From contig NZ_JAUMZV010000007.1 of the NCBI RefSeq assembly GCF_030527935.1, forward strand, positions 1 through 64,000: 64,000 nt of DNA. Reading direction: 5' to 3'. The DNA is from Kingella sp. (in: b-proteobacteria) (GTDB lineage: Bacteria > Pseudomonadota > Gammaproteobacteria > Burkholderiales > Neisseriaceae). The translations under genes were made by a program, and so were the position numbers. The notes under the pieces are model-generated. The model worked only from the letters and a program-made list of their open reading frames with translations, was not told the DNA's origin and ran no database searches. How positions within the stretch are numbered: the stretch's first letter is position 1; every line of letters starts with the position of its first letter. Positions 1 to 8,734 of this stretch are shown piece after piece.

Positions 1-92
1 ATTTCCATTTTAAAACAATTGGTAAGAAGTAATTTATCCTAGTTATCTAGGACAGTCCCTTTTATAAAACACAAAAAACCATTCCCCCCAAA

Positions 93-129
93 GGCAGCCT
101 GAAAACCCACCCCCCATTTTCAGGCTGCC
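93..129. terminator. Inverted DUS pair upstream of dnaE
   Basis: GGCAGCCTGAAAA at 93 pairs with TTTTCAGGCTGCC ending at 129 around a C-rich loop. This probably terminates a gene to the left of the window. The first 60 bases hold no gene; they include a small palindrome (TCCTAG..CTAGGA near 37-53). Confidence 0.6.
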
Positions 130-184
130 CCTTTATTCACATGATAAAATCCCACTCATCGCAACCCATCCCCGCAGCCCCATC

Positions 185-3100
185 ATGACCTCCATCCCCC
201 TACGCGCCCATTCCGAATTTTCCATCACCGACAGCATTATCCGCATTGGCGAGTATGTCGCCGCCGCACGCGCCGCGCATTATCCCGCGCTCGCGCTCAC
301 CGACCTGATGAACACCTTTGGGCTGCTCAAATTCTACAAAGCCTGTCGCAAAGCAGGCATCAAGCCCATTTGCGGCGCAGACGTGCGCATAGAAAACACC
401 GAGCAGCCTGAAAAGCCCCACCGTGCCGTGCTGCTGATACGCAACGAGCAAGGCTACATCCGCCTGAACGAACTGCTCACCGCCGCCTTTGAAGCCGACG
501 ACCGCAACAAACACACCCCGCAAATCAACCAAGCATGGCTTGCCCAAGGCGACAACAGCGGCTTGCTGTGCCTATCGGGTGCGCACATGGGCGAAGTGGG
601 CAGCCATTTAATGCTGGGCAACGAAGACAAAGCCCGCGCCGCCGCGCAAAAATACGCAGCATGGTTTCCCAACGCCTTTTATTTGGAACTGCAACGCCTG
701 CCCGAAAAGCCCGACTGGGAAACCAGCGTTTCAGGCAGCCTGAAAATCGCCCAAGCCCTACAACTGCCCGTGGTTGCCACCCATCCCACCCAATTTTTGC
801 AACAAGGCGACTACAAAGCCCACGATGCCCGCGTGTGCATCGCAGGCGGCTGGACGCTCATTGACCCCAAACGCCCGCACGACTTCACCCCCAGCCAGCA
901 TTTTCTCGCCCCTGCCGATTTCGCCACCCGCTTCGCCGACATCCCTGAAGCCCTAGCCAACAGCCAAGAAATCGCCAAACGATGCAACCTCACGCTCACG
1001 CTGGGCAAAAACTTTCTGCCGCTGTTCCCCACGCCCGATGGCATGGATTTAAACGACTACCTGCGCCATCTTGCCAACGAAGGGCTGCAAGAACGCCTAG
1101 CCGTGCTGTATCCCAACGCAGCCGAGCGCGCCCAAAGGCAGCCTGAATACCAAGCGCGGCTGGATTTTGAGCTAGACATCATCATCAAAATGCAGTTCCC
1201 TGGGTATTTTCTCATCGTGCAAGACTTCATCAACTGGGCAAAAAACCACGGCTGCCCTGTTGGGCCGGGGCGCGGCTCAGGCGCAGGCTCGCTGGTGGCG
1301 TATTCGCTCAAAATCACCGACCTAGACCCCTTAAAATACGCGCTGCTGTTTGAGCGGTTTCTCAACCCAGAGCGCGTGTCCATGCCCGACTTTGATATTG
1401 ACTTCTGCCAAGCCAATCGCGGGCGCGTGATTGAATATGTGCGCGAAAAATACGGCAAACAAGCCGTGAGCCAAATCGTAACCTTTGGCGCGATGTCGTC
1501 CAAAGCAGTGGTACGCGATGTGGGGCGCGTGCTGCAACTGCCGTTTGCCCTGTGCGACCGCTTGTCCAAACTTATCCCGCTGGAAGCCAACAAGCCGCTG
1601 CATCTGAAAGACGCGCTCGCCGCCGAGCCCGAAATTGAACAAATCATCCGCGAAGAAGAAGCCGATGAGCTGCTCAATCTTGCCATGAAGCTGGAAGATT
1701 TAACCCGCAATTTGGGGATGCACGCGGGCGGTGTGTTGATTGCGCCGAGCAAAATTTCCGATTTTTGCGGCGTGTATCAAGCCGATGAAAACGCATCGCC
1801 CGTGTCTATGTTTGACAAGGGCGATGTGGAAGAAATTGGGCTGGTGAAGTTTGACTTTTTGGGGCTGCGCAACTTAACCATTATTGAAATGGCGCAAAAC
1901 TTCATCCGCCAAACCACAGGCGAGCAAGTGGATGTGAACAACATTCCGCTGGACGACCAAACCGCTTATAAAATCTTCCGCGATGCCAACACCACCGCCG
2001 TGTTCCAGTTTGAATCCAGCGGCATGAAAAAAATGCTGGCGCAAGCCAACACCACCAATTTGGAAGAAATCATCGCCTTTGTGTCGCTGTATCGCCCCGG
2101 TCCCATGGATTTGATTCCTGACTTTATTGAACGGATGAAAGGTGCGAAGTTTGAATACATGCACCCGCTTCTGGAACCTGTGTTAGAGCCAACCTACGGC
2201 ATCATGGTGTATCAAGAGCAAGTGATGCAGGCAGCGCAAGTCATCGGCGGCTACTCGCTGGGCGGCGCGGATTTGCTGCGCCGCGCGATGGGCAAGAAAA
2301 AGCCCGAAGAGATGGTAAAACACCGCGAAATTTTTGCCGAAGGCGCAGCAGAACAAGGCATCAGCCGCGAAAAAGCCGATGAAATTTTTGACTACATGGA
2401 AAAATTTGCGGGCTACGGCTTCAACAAATCGCACGCGGCGGCATATGCCTATGTGTCGTATCAAACCGCGTGGCTCAAAGCGCATTACCCCGCCGAATTT
2501 ATGGCGGCAACCATGTCATCCGAATTAGACAACACCGACCAGCTCAAAGTGTTTTTTGATGACGCGCAAAGCAAGCTCAACGGCATCCGCTTTTTGCCAC
2601 CCGATGTAAACGAATCGTTTTACCGCTTTATCCCCAACGCGCAAAAACAAATCCGCTACGCGTTGGGCGCAATCAAAGGCACAGGTGAAGCGGCGGTCAA
2701 CGCCATTGTTGCCGCGCGAGAAAGCGGCGGCAAGTTCACCGATTTATTTGATTTTTGCGAACGCGTGGGCAAGCAACACGCCAATCGCCGCGTGCTGGAA
2801 GCCCTGATTCGCGGTGGCGCGTTTGACAGCATAGAGCCCAACCGCGCCATGCTGCTGGGCAATATTGACCTTGCCATCGCCCAAGCCGAGCAAAAAGCCG
2901 ACAACGCCAACCAAGGCGGCTTGTTTGACATGGTGGAAGACGCGCTGGCGGATGTGCCGCTGCAATACATTGAGCCGTGGAACGAAGCCACCAAGCTCGC
3001 CGAAGAAAAGCAAGCCATTGGTTTTTATTTAAGCGGGCATCCGTTTGCGCCCTATGCCAGCGAAGTGCGTGCCTTTGCGCCCACGCCATTAGGCAGCCTG

Positions 3101-3655
3101 AAAGCCAAAGACGGCACGCAACGGCTGGCAGGCTTTGCCACATCCATCCGCAGCATCATGACCAAAAACGGCAAAATGATTGCCCTGCTGCTGGAAGACG
3201 ACACCGCCAAGCAAGAAGTCATCATCCGCAGCGATTTGCTGGACGGCATCCCCAAAGAAACGCTAAAAGCCGACCAAATCCTGATTTGCGATTGCAGCGT
3301 GCGCGAAGACCGCTTTAACCCCGATGGCGGCTTGCGCATCAATGTAGCCAACATCGGCAGCGAAGAGCAAAAACAAGCAGGCATCCACAGGCTCAACGAA
3401 GCCCGCTCGCGCTTTGCCATCAGCCTAACGCTCAACCTGCGCCCCGAACACGACATCGCCGCCCTTGCCCAACTGCTGCGCCCGCACACGCAAGCCACAG
3501 GCAACAAAATCCCGCTTATCTTTACCTACGCCAACGACCGCGCCCACGGCACATTGCTGCCCAACGCCCAATGGCGGCTGGTGTTGAGCAACGAATTGCT
3601 GGATGGCTTGGTGGCAATGCTGGGCGAACGCGCCGTAGCAACACGGTTTAGGTAG
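185..3655 (+). CDS. dnaE: DNA polymerase III alpha subunit
   Basis: Catalytic subunit of the replicative polymerase, adding nucleotides at the fork within the Pol III holoenzyme. The 1156 residues match the usual DnaE length. An N-terminal PHP domain (about 1-270) opens with the LRAHSEFSITDS-type motif. The palm carries PDFDID with catalytic aspartates D402 and D404, followed by the GYGFNKSHAAAYA segment, a helix-hairpin-helix region near 830 and an OB fold near 970-1070. Four DUS copies lie in frame (402, 742, 1135 and 3092), encoding QPEK, GSLK, RQPE and GSLK on the protein surface. The gene is followed by an inverted DUS pair and appears monocistronic. Confidence 0.97.
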   Translation: MTSIPLRAHSEFSITDSIIRIGEYVAAARAAHYPALALTDLMNTFGLLKFYKACRKAGIKPICGADVRIENTEQPEKPHRAVLLIRNEQGYIRLNELLTAAFEADDRNKHTPQINQAWLAQGDNSGLLCLSGAHMGEVGSHLMLGNEDKARAAAQKYAAWFPNAFYLELQRLPEKPDWETSVSGSLKIAQALQLPVVATHPTQFLQQGDYKAHDARVCIAGGWTLIDPKRPHDFTPSQHFLAPADFATRFADIPEALANSQEIAKRCNLTLTLGKNFLPLFPTPDGMDLNDYLRHLANEGLQERLAVLYPNAAERAQRQPEYQARLDFELDIIIKMQFPGYFLIVQDFINWAKNHGCPVGPGRGSGAGSLVAYSLKITDLDPLKYALLFERFLNPERVSMPDFDIDFCQANRGRVIEYVREKYGKQAVSQIVTFGAMSSKAVVRDVGRVLQLPFALCDRLSKLIPLEANKPLHLKDALAAEPEIEQIIREEEADELLNLAMKLEDLTRNLGMHAGGVLIAPSKISDFCGVYQADENASPVSMFDKGDVEEIGLVKFDFLGLRNLTIIEMAQNFIRQTTGEQVDVNNIPLDDQTAYKIFRDANTTAVFQFESSGMKKMLAQANTTNLEEIIAFVSLYRPGPMDLIPDFIERMKGAKFEYMHPLLEPVLEPTYGIMVYQEQVMQAAQVIGGYSLGGADLLRRAMGKKKPEEMVKHREIFAEGAAEQGISREKADEIFDYMEKFAGYGFNKSHAAAYAYVSYQTAWLKAHYPAEFMAATMSSELDNTDQLKVFFDDAQSKLNGIRFLPPDVNESFYRFIPNAQKQIRYALGAIKGTGEAAVNAIVAARESGGKFTDLFDFCERVGKQHANRRVLEALIRGGAFDSIEPNRAMLLGNIDLAIAQAEQKADNANQGGLFDMVEDALADVPLQYIEPWNEATKLAEEKQAIGFYLSGHPFAPYASEVRAFAPTPLGSLKAKDGTQRLAGFATSIRSIMTKNGKMIALLLEDDTAKQEVIIRSDLLDGIPKETLKADQILICDCSVREDRFNPDGGLRINVANIGSEEQKQAGIHRLNEARSRFAISLTLNLRPEHDIAALAQLLRPHTQATGNKIPLIFTYANDRAHGTLLPNAQWRLVLSNELLDGLVAMLGERAVATRFR

Positions 3656-3676
3656 AGCAGGGTAGGGCGCAAGCGG

Positions 3677-3727
3677 TTTCAGGCTGCCTATGTTGCTACC
3701 TGTTTGCCTAATAAAGGCAGCCTGAAA
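3677..3727. terminator. Inverted DUS pair after dnaE
   Basis: TTTCAGGCTGCC at 3677 pairs with GGCAGCCTGAAA ending at 3727. It lies just downstream of the dnaE stop and is the likely terminator. Confidence 0.6.
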
Positions 3728-3734
3728 ACGAGTG

Positions 3735-3820
3735 GACGGTGTTCTAAAAAGTATGCTGACGTTATTGTTGCGGACAGCAAGCCATTCAGTCATCTGTTCC
3801 TTCCCCCGCTGGCGGGAAAA
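3735..3820. repeat. Degenerate family-B element, left end only
   Basis: A decayed copy of the family-B element described at 31618, 40623 and 57293. The left terminal repeat (GGTGTTCTAAAAAGTATGCTG) and the internal CTTCCCCCGCTGGCGGGA hairpin remain. The right terminal repeat is missing. The rest of the 3656-3943 gap holds no further gene. Confidence 0.6.
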
Positions 3821-3943
3821 GGCTAGGATGGGGTGGCAGGTTAAACAGCCCCCCGCCATAACTTCACTCACGCCGTTATTTAAACATCCCCCCCACATTC
3901 TTAGCGTACAATCCCCGTAACGCTCCCCAAACGAAAGACAGCC

Positions 3944-4408
3944 ATGAACATCAAACAAAACATACTCGCCCAATGCCGCGCCCAAAATGTTCAAGTAACC
4001 CCGCTGCGCGAACACGTTTTAGACATCGTATTGCAGCTAGACGGCGTGATTAAAGCCTACATCGTGCTGGCGCAAATGCAGCGCGAAAGCGACAACGTGC
4101 TCGCCCCGCCCACTGCCTACCGCGCCCTAGACTTCTGGGCAGAGCAAGGCGTGCTGCACAAAATCCCCGCCGTAAACGGCTACATCCTATGCAGCCATGT
4201 GCAACACGAATGCAACAGCCATTGCCACAGCGATGCCCACAGCCACAACAGCAGCTTTATTCTTGTGTGCACCCAATGCGGCACGGTGGACGAACAAAGC
4301 CTGAACCGCGAATGGCAAGCCCTGCACCAAGCCGTAGAACAAACAGGCTTCGCGCTCAACGAAGAACACGTTGTGCTTACAGGCGTATGCGGCAAATGCC
4401 GCGCGTAA
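3944..4408 (+). CDS. zur: Zinc uptake regulator, Fur family
   Basis: A 154-residue Fur-family repressor: an N-terminal winged helix (about 10-80) followed by a dimerisation and metal-binding domain. Two CxxC pairs (C109/C112 and C149/C152) form the structural zinc site. A Cys/His-rich segment at 83-101, with several HxH pairs, is unusually rich for the family. Because znuC and znuB lie directly downstream, Zur rather than Fur or PerR is favoured. Zur is expected to bind TGTTAT-N3-ATAACA operators when zinc is plentiful; a candidate lies at 4656 and a better one at 33093. Membership of the Fur family is certain; zinc specificity is inferred from context. Confidence 0.85.
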   Translation: MNIKQNILAQCRAQNVQVTPLREHVLDIVLQLDGVIKAYIVLAQMQRESDNVLAPPTAYRALDFWAEQGVLHKIPAVNGYILCSHVQHECNSHCHSDAHSHNSSFILVCTQCGTVDEQSLNREWQALHQAVEQTGFALNEEHVVLTGVCGKCRA

Positions 4409-4467
4409 TCGTTTGCGCCACGATGCTAAACCCATTTTCAGGCTGCCTTTGCGATGCCCAAAGGCAG

Positions 4468-4532
4468 TTTGAAACGTTTGCGCTACGGCAATGGAAAGAG
4501 TGGGTATGGCGGCGATACGCCATGTTCTGTTT
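4468..4532. repeat. Repeat E, copy 1
   Basis: About 65 bases containing GAAAGAGTGGGTATGGCGGCG and ATACGCCATG, bordered by a DUS. The same block recurs inverted at 15175-15240. No protein is apparent. The 4409-4702 interval otherwise holds only DUS copies. Confidence 0.6.
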
Positions 4533-4655
4533 CAGGCTGCACCAATGCTTGGGGCAGCCTGAAAAGCATATCGCGTTGGGTGCTTTCAGGCTGCCTAAAA
4601 GCGTGCATCACCAACACGCCTGCGCGTCCACATTTCTTAACACACGCGCCCTGCT

Positions 4656-4670
4656 TGTTATACAATATCG
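4656..4670 (+). promoter_or_regulatory. Candidate Zur operator / -10 region of the znuCB operon
   Basis: TGTTATACAATATCG has the exact left half of the neisserial Zur box (TGTTAT-N3-ATAACA) but three mismatches in the right half. It overlaps a TATACAAT -10-like sequence about 45 bases before the first ORF of the operon. Confidence 0.4.
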
Positions 4671-4702
4671 TCCTTTTTCTCAGGCAGCCTGAAAGCGTGT
4701 TT

Positions 4703-4813
4703 ATGAAATCTCCCTTTTCCTTGCTGCTCGCCAGCTTATCGCAACGCCTTGCCATCGCCGCCGCTGTGCTGCTGGTGGTGTGTGGCGTGTATTTTTGGGC
4801 GGTGGCGGCATGA
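4703..4813 (+). CDS. Small single-pass membrane protein upstream of znuC
   Basis: A 36-residue ORF: a short polar start (MKSPFSLLLASLSQR), then one hydrophobic helix of about 18 residues. Its TGA stop overlaps the znuC start in an ATGA, the arrangement of translationally coupled genes. No strong Shine-Dalgarno is seen; a DUS ends about 10 bases before the ATG. I do not recognise a family. It could be a small partner of the zinc importer or only a coupling leader peptide. Support rests on the hydrophobic helix and the exact overlap. Confidence 0.5.
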   Translation: MKSPFSLLLASLSQRLAIAAAVLLVVCGVYFWAVAA

Positions 4814-5535
4814 GCATTGTTATCCAAAATTTGACTGTGAGCTATCAGGCGCGCCCTGCAGTGCATCATGTGGACATGACGTTTGCCAAGGGCTGTATGT
4901 ATGCCATTTTTGGCCCGAACGGGGCGGGCAAATCTACGCTGCTCAAAGCGGTGATGGGGCTGCTGAAACATTCGGGCAGCGTGGCGTGGCAAGACTTGTC
5001 GCGCTGCGATATTGCTTATCTGCCGCAGCAGTCGGATATTGACCGCAGCCAGCCTTTGACGGTGTTTGAGTTGGCGGCGATGGGGCTGTGGTATGAAATC
5101 GGCTTTTTTGGGCGGCTAACGGCGGTGCAGCGCGAGCGGGTGTATCACGCGCTGGCGCGGGTGGAGATGGCGGATTTTGCGCAACGCCAAATCAGCGCGT
5201 TGTCCAATGGGCAGTTTCAGCGGGTGTTGTTTGCGCGTATGCTGGTGCAAAACGCGCAATTTTTGCTGTTGGATGAGCCGTTTAACGCGGTGGATGCCAA
5301 AACCACTTACGCGCTGCTGGATTGGCTGCGCCAAGAAAATCAAGCGGGGCGGGCGGTGATTGCGGTGTTGCATGATTATGAGCAGGTGCGGGCGTATTTT
5401 CCGCATACGTTTTTGCTGGCGCGGGAAAAGGTGGCGGATGGCAAGACCGAAGCGGTGCTGACCGATGAGCTGTTGCTGCGTGCCAATGCGTTGGCGCAAA
5501 AGGCGGAAGATGAAGCGCAATGGTGCGAAGTGTAG
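4810..5535 (+). CDS. znuC: Zinc ABC transporter ATP-binding protein
   Basis: A 241-residue ABC ATPase energising zinc import with the ZnuB permease and the ZnuA binding protein. Walker A GPNGAGKST lies at 35-43, the signature LSNGQ at 131-135 (asparagine for the usual first glycine), Walker B LLLDEP at 152-157 and the switch histidine at H188. The start was set at the ATG that overlaps the preceding small ORF; ten extra upstream codons are open but have no homologous look. The tail is longer and more acidic than minimal ABC subunits. A manganese importer is the alternative, but zur next door and the His-rich ZnuA favour zinc. Confidence 0.85.
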   Translation: MSIVIQNLTVSYQARPAVHHVDMTFAKGCMYAIFGPNGAGKSTLLKAVMGLLKHSGSVAWQDLSRCDIAYLPQQSDIDRSQPLTVFELAAMGLWYEIGFFGRLTAVQRERVYHALARVEMADFAQRQISALSNGQFQRVLFARMLVQNAQFLLLDEPFNAVDAKTTYALLDWLRQENQAGRAVIAVLHDYEQVRAYFPHTFLLAREKVADGKTEAVLTDELLLRANALAQKAEDEAQWCEV

Positions 5536-5683
5536 GCAGCCTGAAAACTGCATCGCCCTGTTTTACTCATATCCCCCAAGGCAGCCTGAAACGACCTTCC
5601 CCTGTTTACATAAATAAAATCCCCACCGCCCTATCCTTTTTCAGGCTGCCTAACATCCCAACCACTCCACCCCATCCCCAACC

Positions 5684-6565
5684 ATGACCGACCTATTCAT
5701 CACCCCGTTTACCGAATTTGCCTTTATGCGCTACGCCCTAGCGTCTGTTGTGTTCCTTGCCTTATCCGCTGCGCCTGTGGGCGTGTTTTTGGTGATGCGC
5801 CGCATGAGCCTGATTGGCGACGCGCTGAGCCACGCTGTGCTGCCAGGGGCGGCGGTTGGCTACATGATTGCGGGGCTCAGCCTGCCTGCGATGGGGCTGG
5901 GCGGCTTTATTGCGGGGATGCTGATGGCGTTTTTCGCGGGCATTGTGAGCCGCTTCACCGAGCTTAAAGAAGATGCCAACTTTGCCGCGTTCTACCTAAC
6001 CAGCCTTGCCATCGGCGTGCTGCTGGTGAGCTTGGGCAACAACAGCGTGGAGCTGCTGCATTTGCTGTTTGGCTCGGTGCTGGCGGTGGATTTGGGCTCG
6101 CTGCGGCTGATGGGCGGCGTGGCAAGCTGCACCATCATCGCGCTGGCGGTAATGTTTCGCCCCTTGCTGCTGGAAAGCATAGACCCGCTGTTTCTGCGCT
6201 CGGTAAACGGACGCGGCGGCTTGTGGCACGTCGCCTTTTTGATTTTGGTGGTGATGAATTTGGTGGCGGGCTTTCAGGCATTGGGCACGCTGATGTCGGT
6301 GGGCTTGATGATGCTGCCCGCCATCGCCGCACGGCTGTGGGTGAAAAGCATCGGCGCGTTGATGCTGGTTTCCGCCATCAGCGCGTTGCTGTGCGGCTAT
6401 GCGGGGCTGTTGCTGTCGTACCACCATCCCGCCAACCTGCCATCGGGCCCAACAATTATCCTGTTCTGCGGCGTGTGGTATCTCATCTCCGTGCTGTTTG
6501 GCACGCAAAGCGGGATTGTGGTCAAACTGCTGCGCAAGCGGCATCATGTGATTCATGTGAAATGA
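5684..6565 (+). CDS. znuB: Zinc ABC transporter permease
   Basis: A 293-residue ABC-3 family permease with about eight hydrophobic segments. The cytoplasmic coupling motif GDALSHAVLPGAAVGY near 45-60 is typical of ZnuB/MntB proteins. It lies 148 bases after znuC; the gap holds two direct DUS copies and one inverted copy. It would form the membrane channel through which zinc delivered by ZnuA passes. A 24-bp perfect DUS-based hairpin follows the stop. Confidence 0.88.
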   Translation: MTDLFITPFTEFAFMRYALASVVFLALSAAPVGVFLVMRRMSLIGDALSHAVLPGAAVGYMIAGLSLPAMGLGGFIAGMLMAFFAGIVSRFTELKEDANFAAFYLTSLAIGVLLVSLGNNSVELLHLLFGSVLAVDLGSLRLMGGVASCTIIALAVMFRPLLLESIDPLFLRSVNGRGGLWHVAFLILVVMNLVAGFQALGTLMSVGLMMLPAIAARLWVKSIGALMLVSAISALLCGYAGLLLSYHHPANLPSGPTIILFCGVWYLISVLFGTQSGIVVKLLRKRHHVIHVK

Positions 6566-6624
6566 TTTTTGGCTTTTCAGGCTGCCTATGTTCCCCCCGC
6601 ATAGGCAGCCTGAAAAGCCAAAAA
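6566..6624. terminator. Strong DUS-based hairpin after znuB
   Basis: TTTTTGGCTTTTCAGGCTGCCTAT pairs perfectly with its complement around an 11-base C-rich loop. The stem extends well beyond the DUS core, with T and A runs on its flanks, so it can terminate in either direction. Confidence 0.75.
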
Positions 6625-6708
6625 CGCATCCAAACCACTCGGGCGATTTTCTTACCCATATTATTCAAGCTATTTCCCACCATCCCATTATGTCCAACGA
6701 CCAACTAA

Positions 6709-6868
6709 GAACCTGTATTCACTATTTCCATAGGCAGATTTTATGACATAAAAGCGCGGATACAAGGCAAAAAGCACAGCAAGGTTGGACACCTTGCGAG
6801 CATTTTTAACGCAGTAGCCGCGTTTTTAGGGCATAAAAGATGCCTATGAGAATAGTGAATACAGGTTC
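6709..6868. mobile_element. Family-A MITE, copy 1 (160 bp)
   Basis: The element begins GAACCTGTATTCACTATT and ends with the complement, and is flanked on both sides by TAA (6706-6708 and 6869-6871). The interior is itself largely palindromic and has no ORF of its own. It is the same 160-bp unit as at 21362, 31596 (split), 40792 and 50119. Three-base TNA duplications are typical of some IS5-family transposases, so mobilisation in trans is inferred. It occupies most of the 6566-6998 gap. Confidence 0.85.
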
Positions 6869-6998
6869 TAACAATCTGTTCCTGAAACTACGGCGGCGTA
6901 TCGCTCTCTTATTGAAATCAGAACCCCCAAAGGCAGCCTGAAACCCGTTTTTCCACTACAATCCCGCCATCTCCGCACCATCACACCATAAGAAAATC

Positions 6999-8642
6999 AT
7001 GGATTTAATCAAACTCATCTACACCCGGCACCGCCGCCCGTTTTTGCAGATGCTTGCGCTGACTACCCTTTCTGGCGCGCTGGGCGTCGGTATTTTGTCC
7101 TATCTCAACAGCCAGCTCTTGCAGGGCAAGGGCGGCGGGCTACTGCCGTTTCTGCTGCTGGTTGCGCTGTATTTTGCCGCCGCCAATTTCGCCCAAGTCC
7201 AGCTGGCCAGAATCGGGCAGAATTTCGTGTTCCAAATGCAGACGCAGCTGGTCAAACGCATCATGGATTCGCACGAAGAGCAAATCCAGCTGATTGGCAA
7301 ACCCAAAATTCTCGCCAGCCTGAGCAGCGACATCCGCAATCTGTCCTTCTCGTTCACGCGGCTGCCCGAATTGGTGCAGGGCGCGCTGTTTGTGCTGGCG
7401 TGTTGTGTTTACATGATGGTGCTGTCGGCCAAGCTGTTTGCCGTTACGCTCGCCATGATGCTGCTGATGGTGGCGGGCACGCATTTTGTGGTACAGCGGC
7501 AATACGCCAGCTTCCGCCAGATGCGCCACAGCGAAGACGAAATCCAACGCCACTACGAAACCAGCCTGAACGGCCACAAAGAACTCGCGCTCAACCGCCA
7601 CCGCGCCGAACGTTTTTATCAACAAGAAGTCCTGCCCGCCGCCGCCGAACGCCGCGACACCCATATCCGCGCCGATGCCTACAACGCCATCTCAGGCAAT
7701 TGGGGCAACAGCATCATGCTCACCACCATCGGCATCATCTACTACCTTGCCAACTACCACGGCTGGGCGAGCCCCACCGATGCCGCCGTTATCAGCATGA
7801 CCCTGCTGTTTATGCGCGCCCCCATCAACGCCACCGTCAGCGCCTATCCCGTGCTGATGCAGAGCAAAGTCGCCCTGCAAGCCCTTGCCGATTTGGGTCT
7901 TGCCGACTACACCACCACCTTCCACAGCCCTTTCAGGCTGCCTGAAAACTGGCAGACTATCCGCCTGGAAAATGTAACCTACGCCTACCCGCAGCAAGGC
8001 GGGCAAACCTTCGCGCTGCAACCCGTCAACCTTACCATCCATCGCGGCGAAACCCTGTTTCTGATTGGCGGCAACGGCTCGGGCAAATCCACCCTATCCA
8101 TGCTAATCGCAGGGCTGTACGCCCCCGCAACGGGCAAAATCTTCGTGGACGACACCGAAATCACCGCCGAAAACCGCCCCGCCTACCGCCAACTGTTCGC
8201 CAGCGTGTTCACCGACTTCCACATCTTCGAGCAACTGGTGGACGGCATCGGCGCAGACGTTGCCCAAGCCCAGATAGACCACTGGCTCGCCCATCTGCAA
8301 CTGGACGAAAAAGTCAAAATAGAGCACAACCGCATCCTGAACCGCAAACTGTCGCAAGGGCAGAAAAAACGGCTCGGACTGCTCGCCGCCGCGCTGGAAA
8401 ACCGCAGCATCATCATTCTCGACGAATGGGCCGCCGACCAAGACCCGCAGTTTCGCCGCATCTTTTACGAACAACTGCTGCCCCTGCTCAAACAAAGCGG
8501 CAGCACCGTCTTTGCCATCAGTCACGACGACAAATACTTCCACCACGCCGAACGGATTATCTCCATGAAACAAGGCGTATTGAGTGAATACGACAGCGAA
8601 ACGGCGAAAACCGTGGCGGACGAGCACAGCAGGGCGCAATGA
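6999..8642 (+). CDS. yojI: ABC exporter, YojI / cyclic-peptide transporter type
   Basis: A 547-residue fusion of a six-helix exporter membrane domain (about 1-290) and an ABC ATPase. Walker A GGNGSGKST lies near 357-365, the signature LSQGQKKR near 452 and Walker B IIILDEW near 471-477. The DEWAADQDPQFRR and AISHDDKYF segments are characteristic of E. coli YojI, which is also 547 residues and is known to export the lasso peptide microcin J25. The family also includes the siderophore-peptide exporters PvdE and SyrD. A DUS lies in the linker (7929-7947, encoding FRLPEN). No peptide biosynthesis genes are nearby, so the substrate is unknown. A transporter role is sure; the gene name is by resemblance. 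Confidence 0.82.
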   Translation: MDLIKLIYTRHRRPFLQMLALTTLSGALGVGILSYLNSQLLQGKGGGLLPFLLLVALYFAAANFAQVQLARIGQNFVFQMQTQLVKRIMDSHEEQIQLIGKPKILASLSSDIRNLSFSFTRLPELVQGALFVLACCVYMMVLSAKLFAVTLAMMLLMVAGTHFVVQRQYASFRQMRHSEDEIQRHYETSLNGHKELALNRHRAERFYQQEVLPAAAERRDTHIRADAYNAISGNWGNSIMLTTIGIIYYLANYHGWASPTDAAVISMTLLFMRAPINATVSAYPVLMQSKVALQALADLGLADYTTTFHSPFRLPENWQTIRLENVTYAYPQQGGQTFALQPVNLTIHRGETLFLIGGNGSGKSTLSMLIAGLYAPATGKIFVDDTEITAENRPAYRQLFASVFTDFHIFEQLVDGIGADVAQAQIDHWLAHLQLDEKVKIEHNRILNRKLSQGQKKRLGLLAAALENRSIIILDEWAADQDPQFRRIFYEQLLPLLKQSGSTVFAISHDDKYFHHAERIISMKQGVLSEYDSETAKTVADEHSRAQ

Positions 8643-8645
8643 CAA

Positions 8646-8712
8646 GGCAGCCTGAAAACGAGCGAAGCGCGTTTCAGCGAAGCTAAAACGGTTTCCCCAT
8701 TTTCAGGCTGCC
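8646..8712. terminator. DUS pair with GAGCGAAGCG cassette
   Basis: An inverted DUS pair between the convergent exporter gene and infB. It encloses the GAGCGAAGCGCGTTTCAGCG-type cassette that also occurs at 23930 and 53287. Likely a bidirectional terminator. Confidence 0.6.
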
Positions 8713-8734
8713 TATTTCAATCAACAAGCGGTAT

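Noticed and set aside
29..61. A possible insertion-sequence end (TCCTAGTTATCTAGGACAGTCCC)
   Set aside because: It contains a palindrome like some IS termini, but the partner end and any transposase are outside the window.
6694..6871. A gene starting MSNDQL interrupted by the first family-A element
   Set aside because: After removing the element and one TAA the frame closes within ten codons, and no ribosome site is present.
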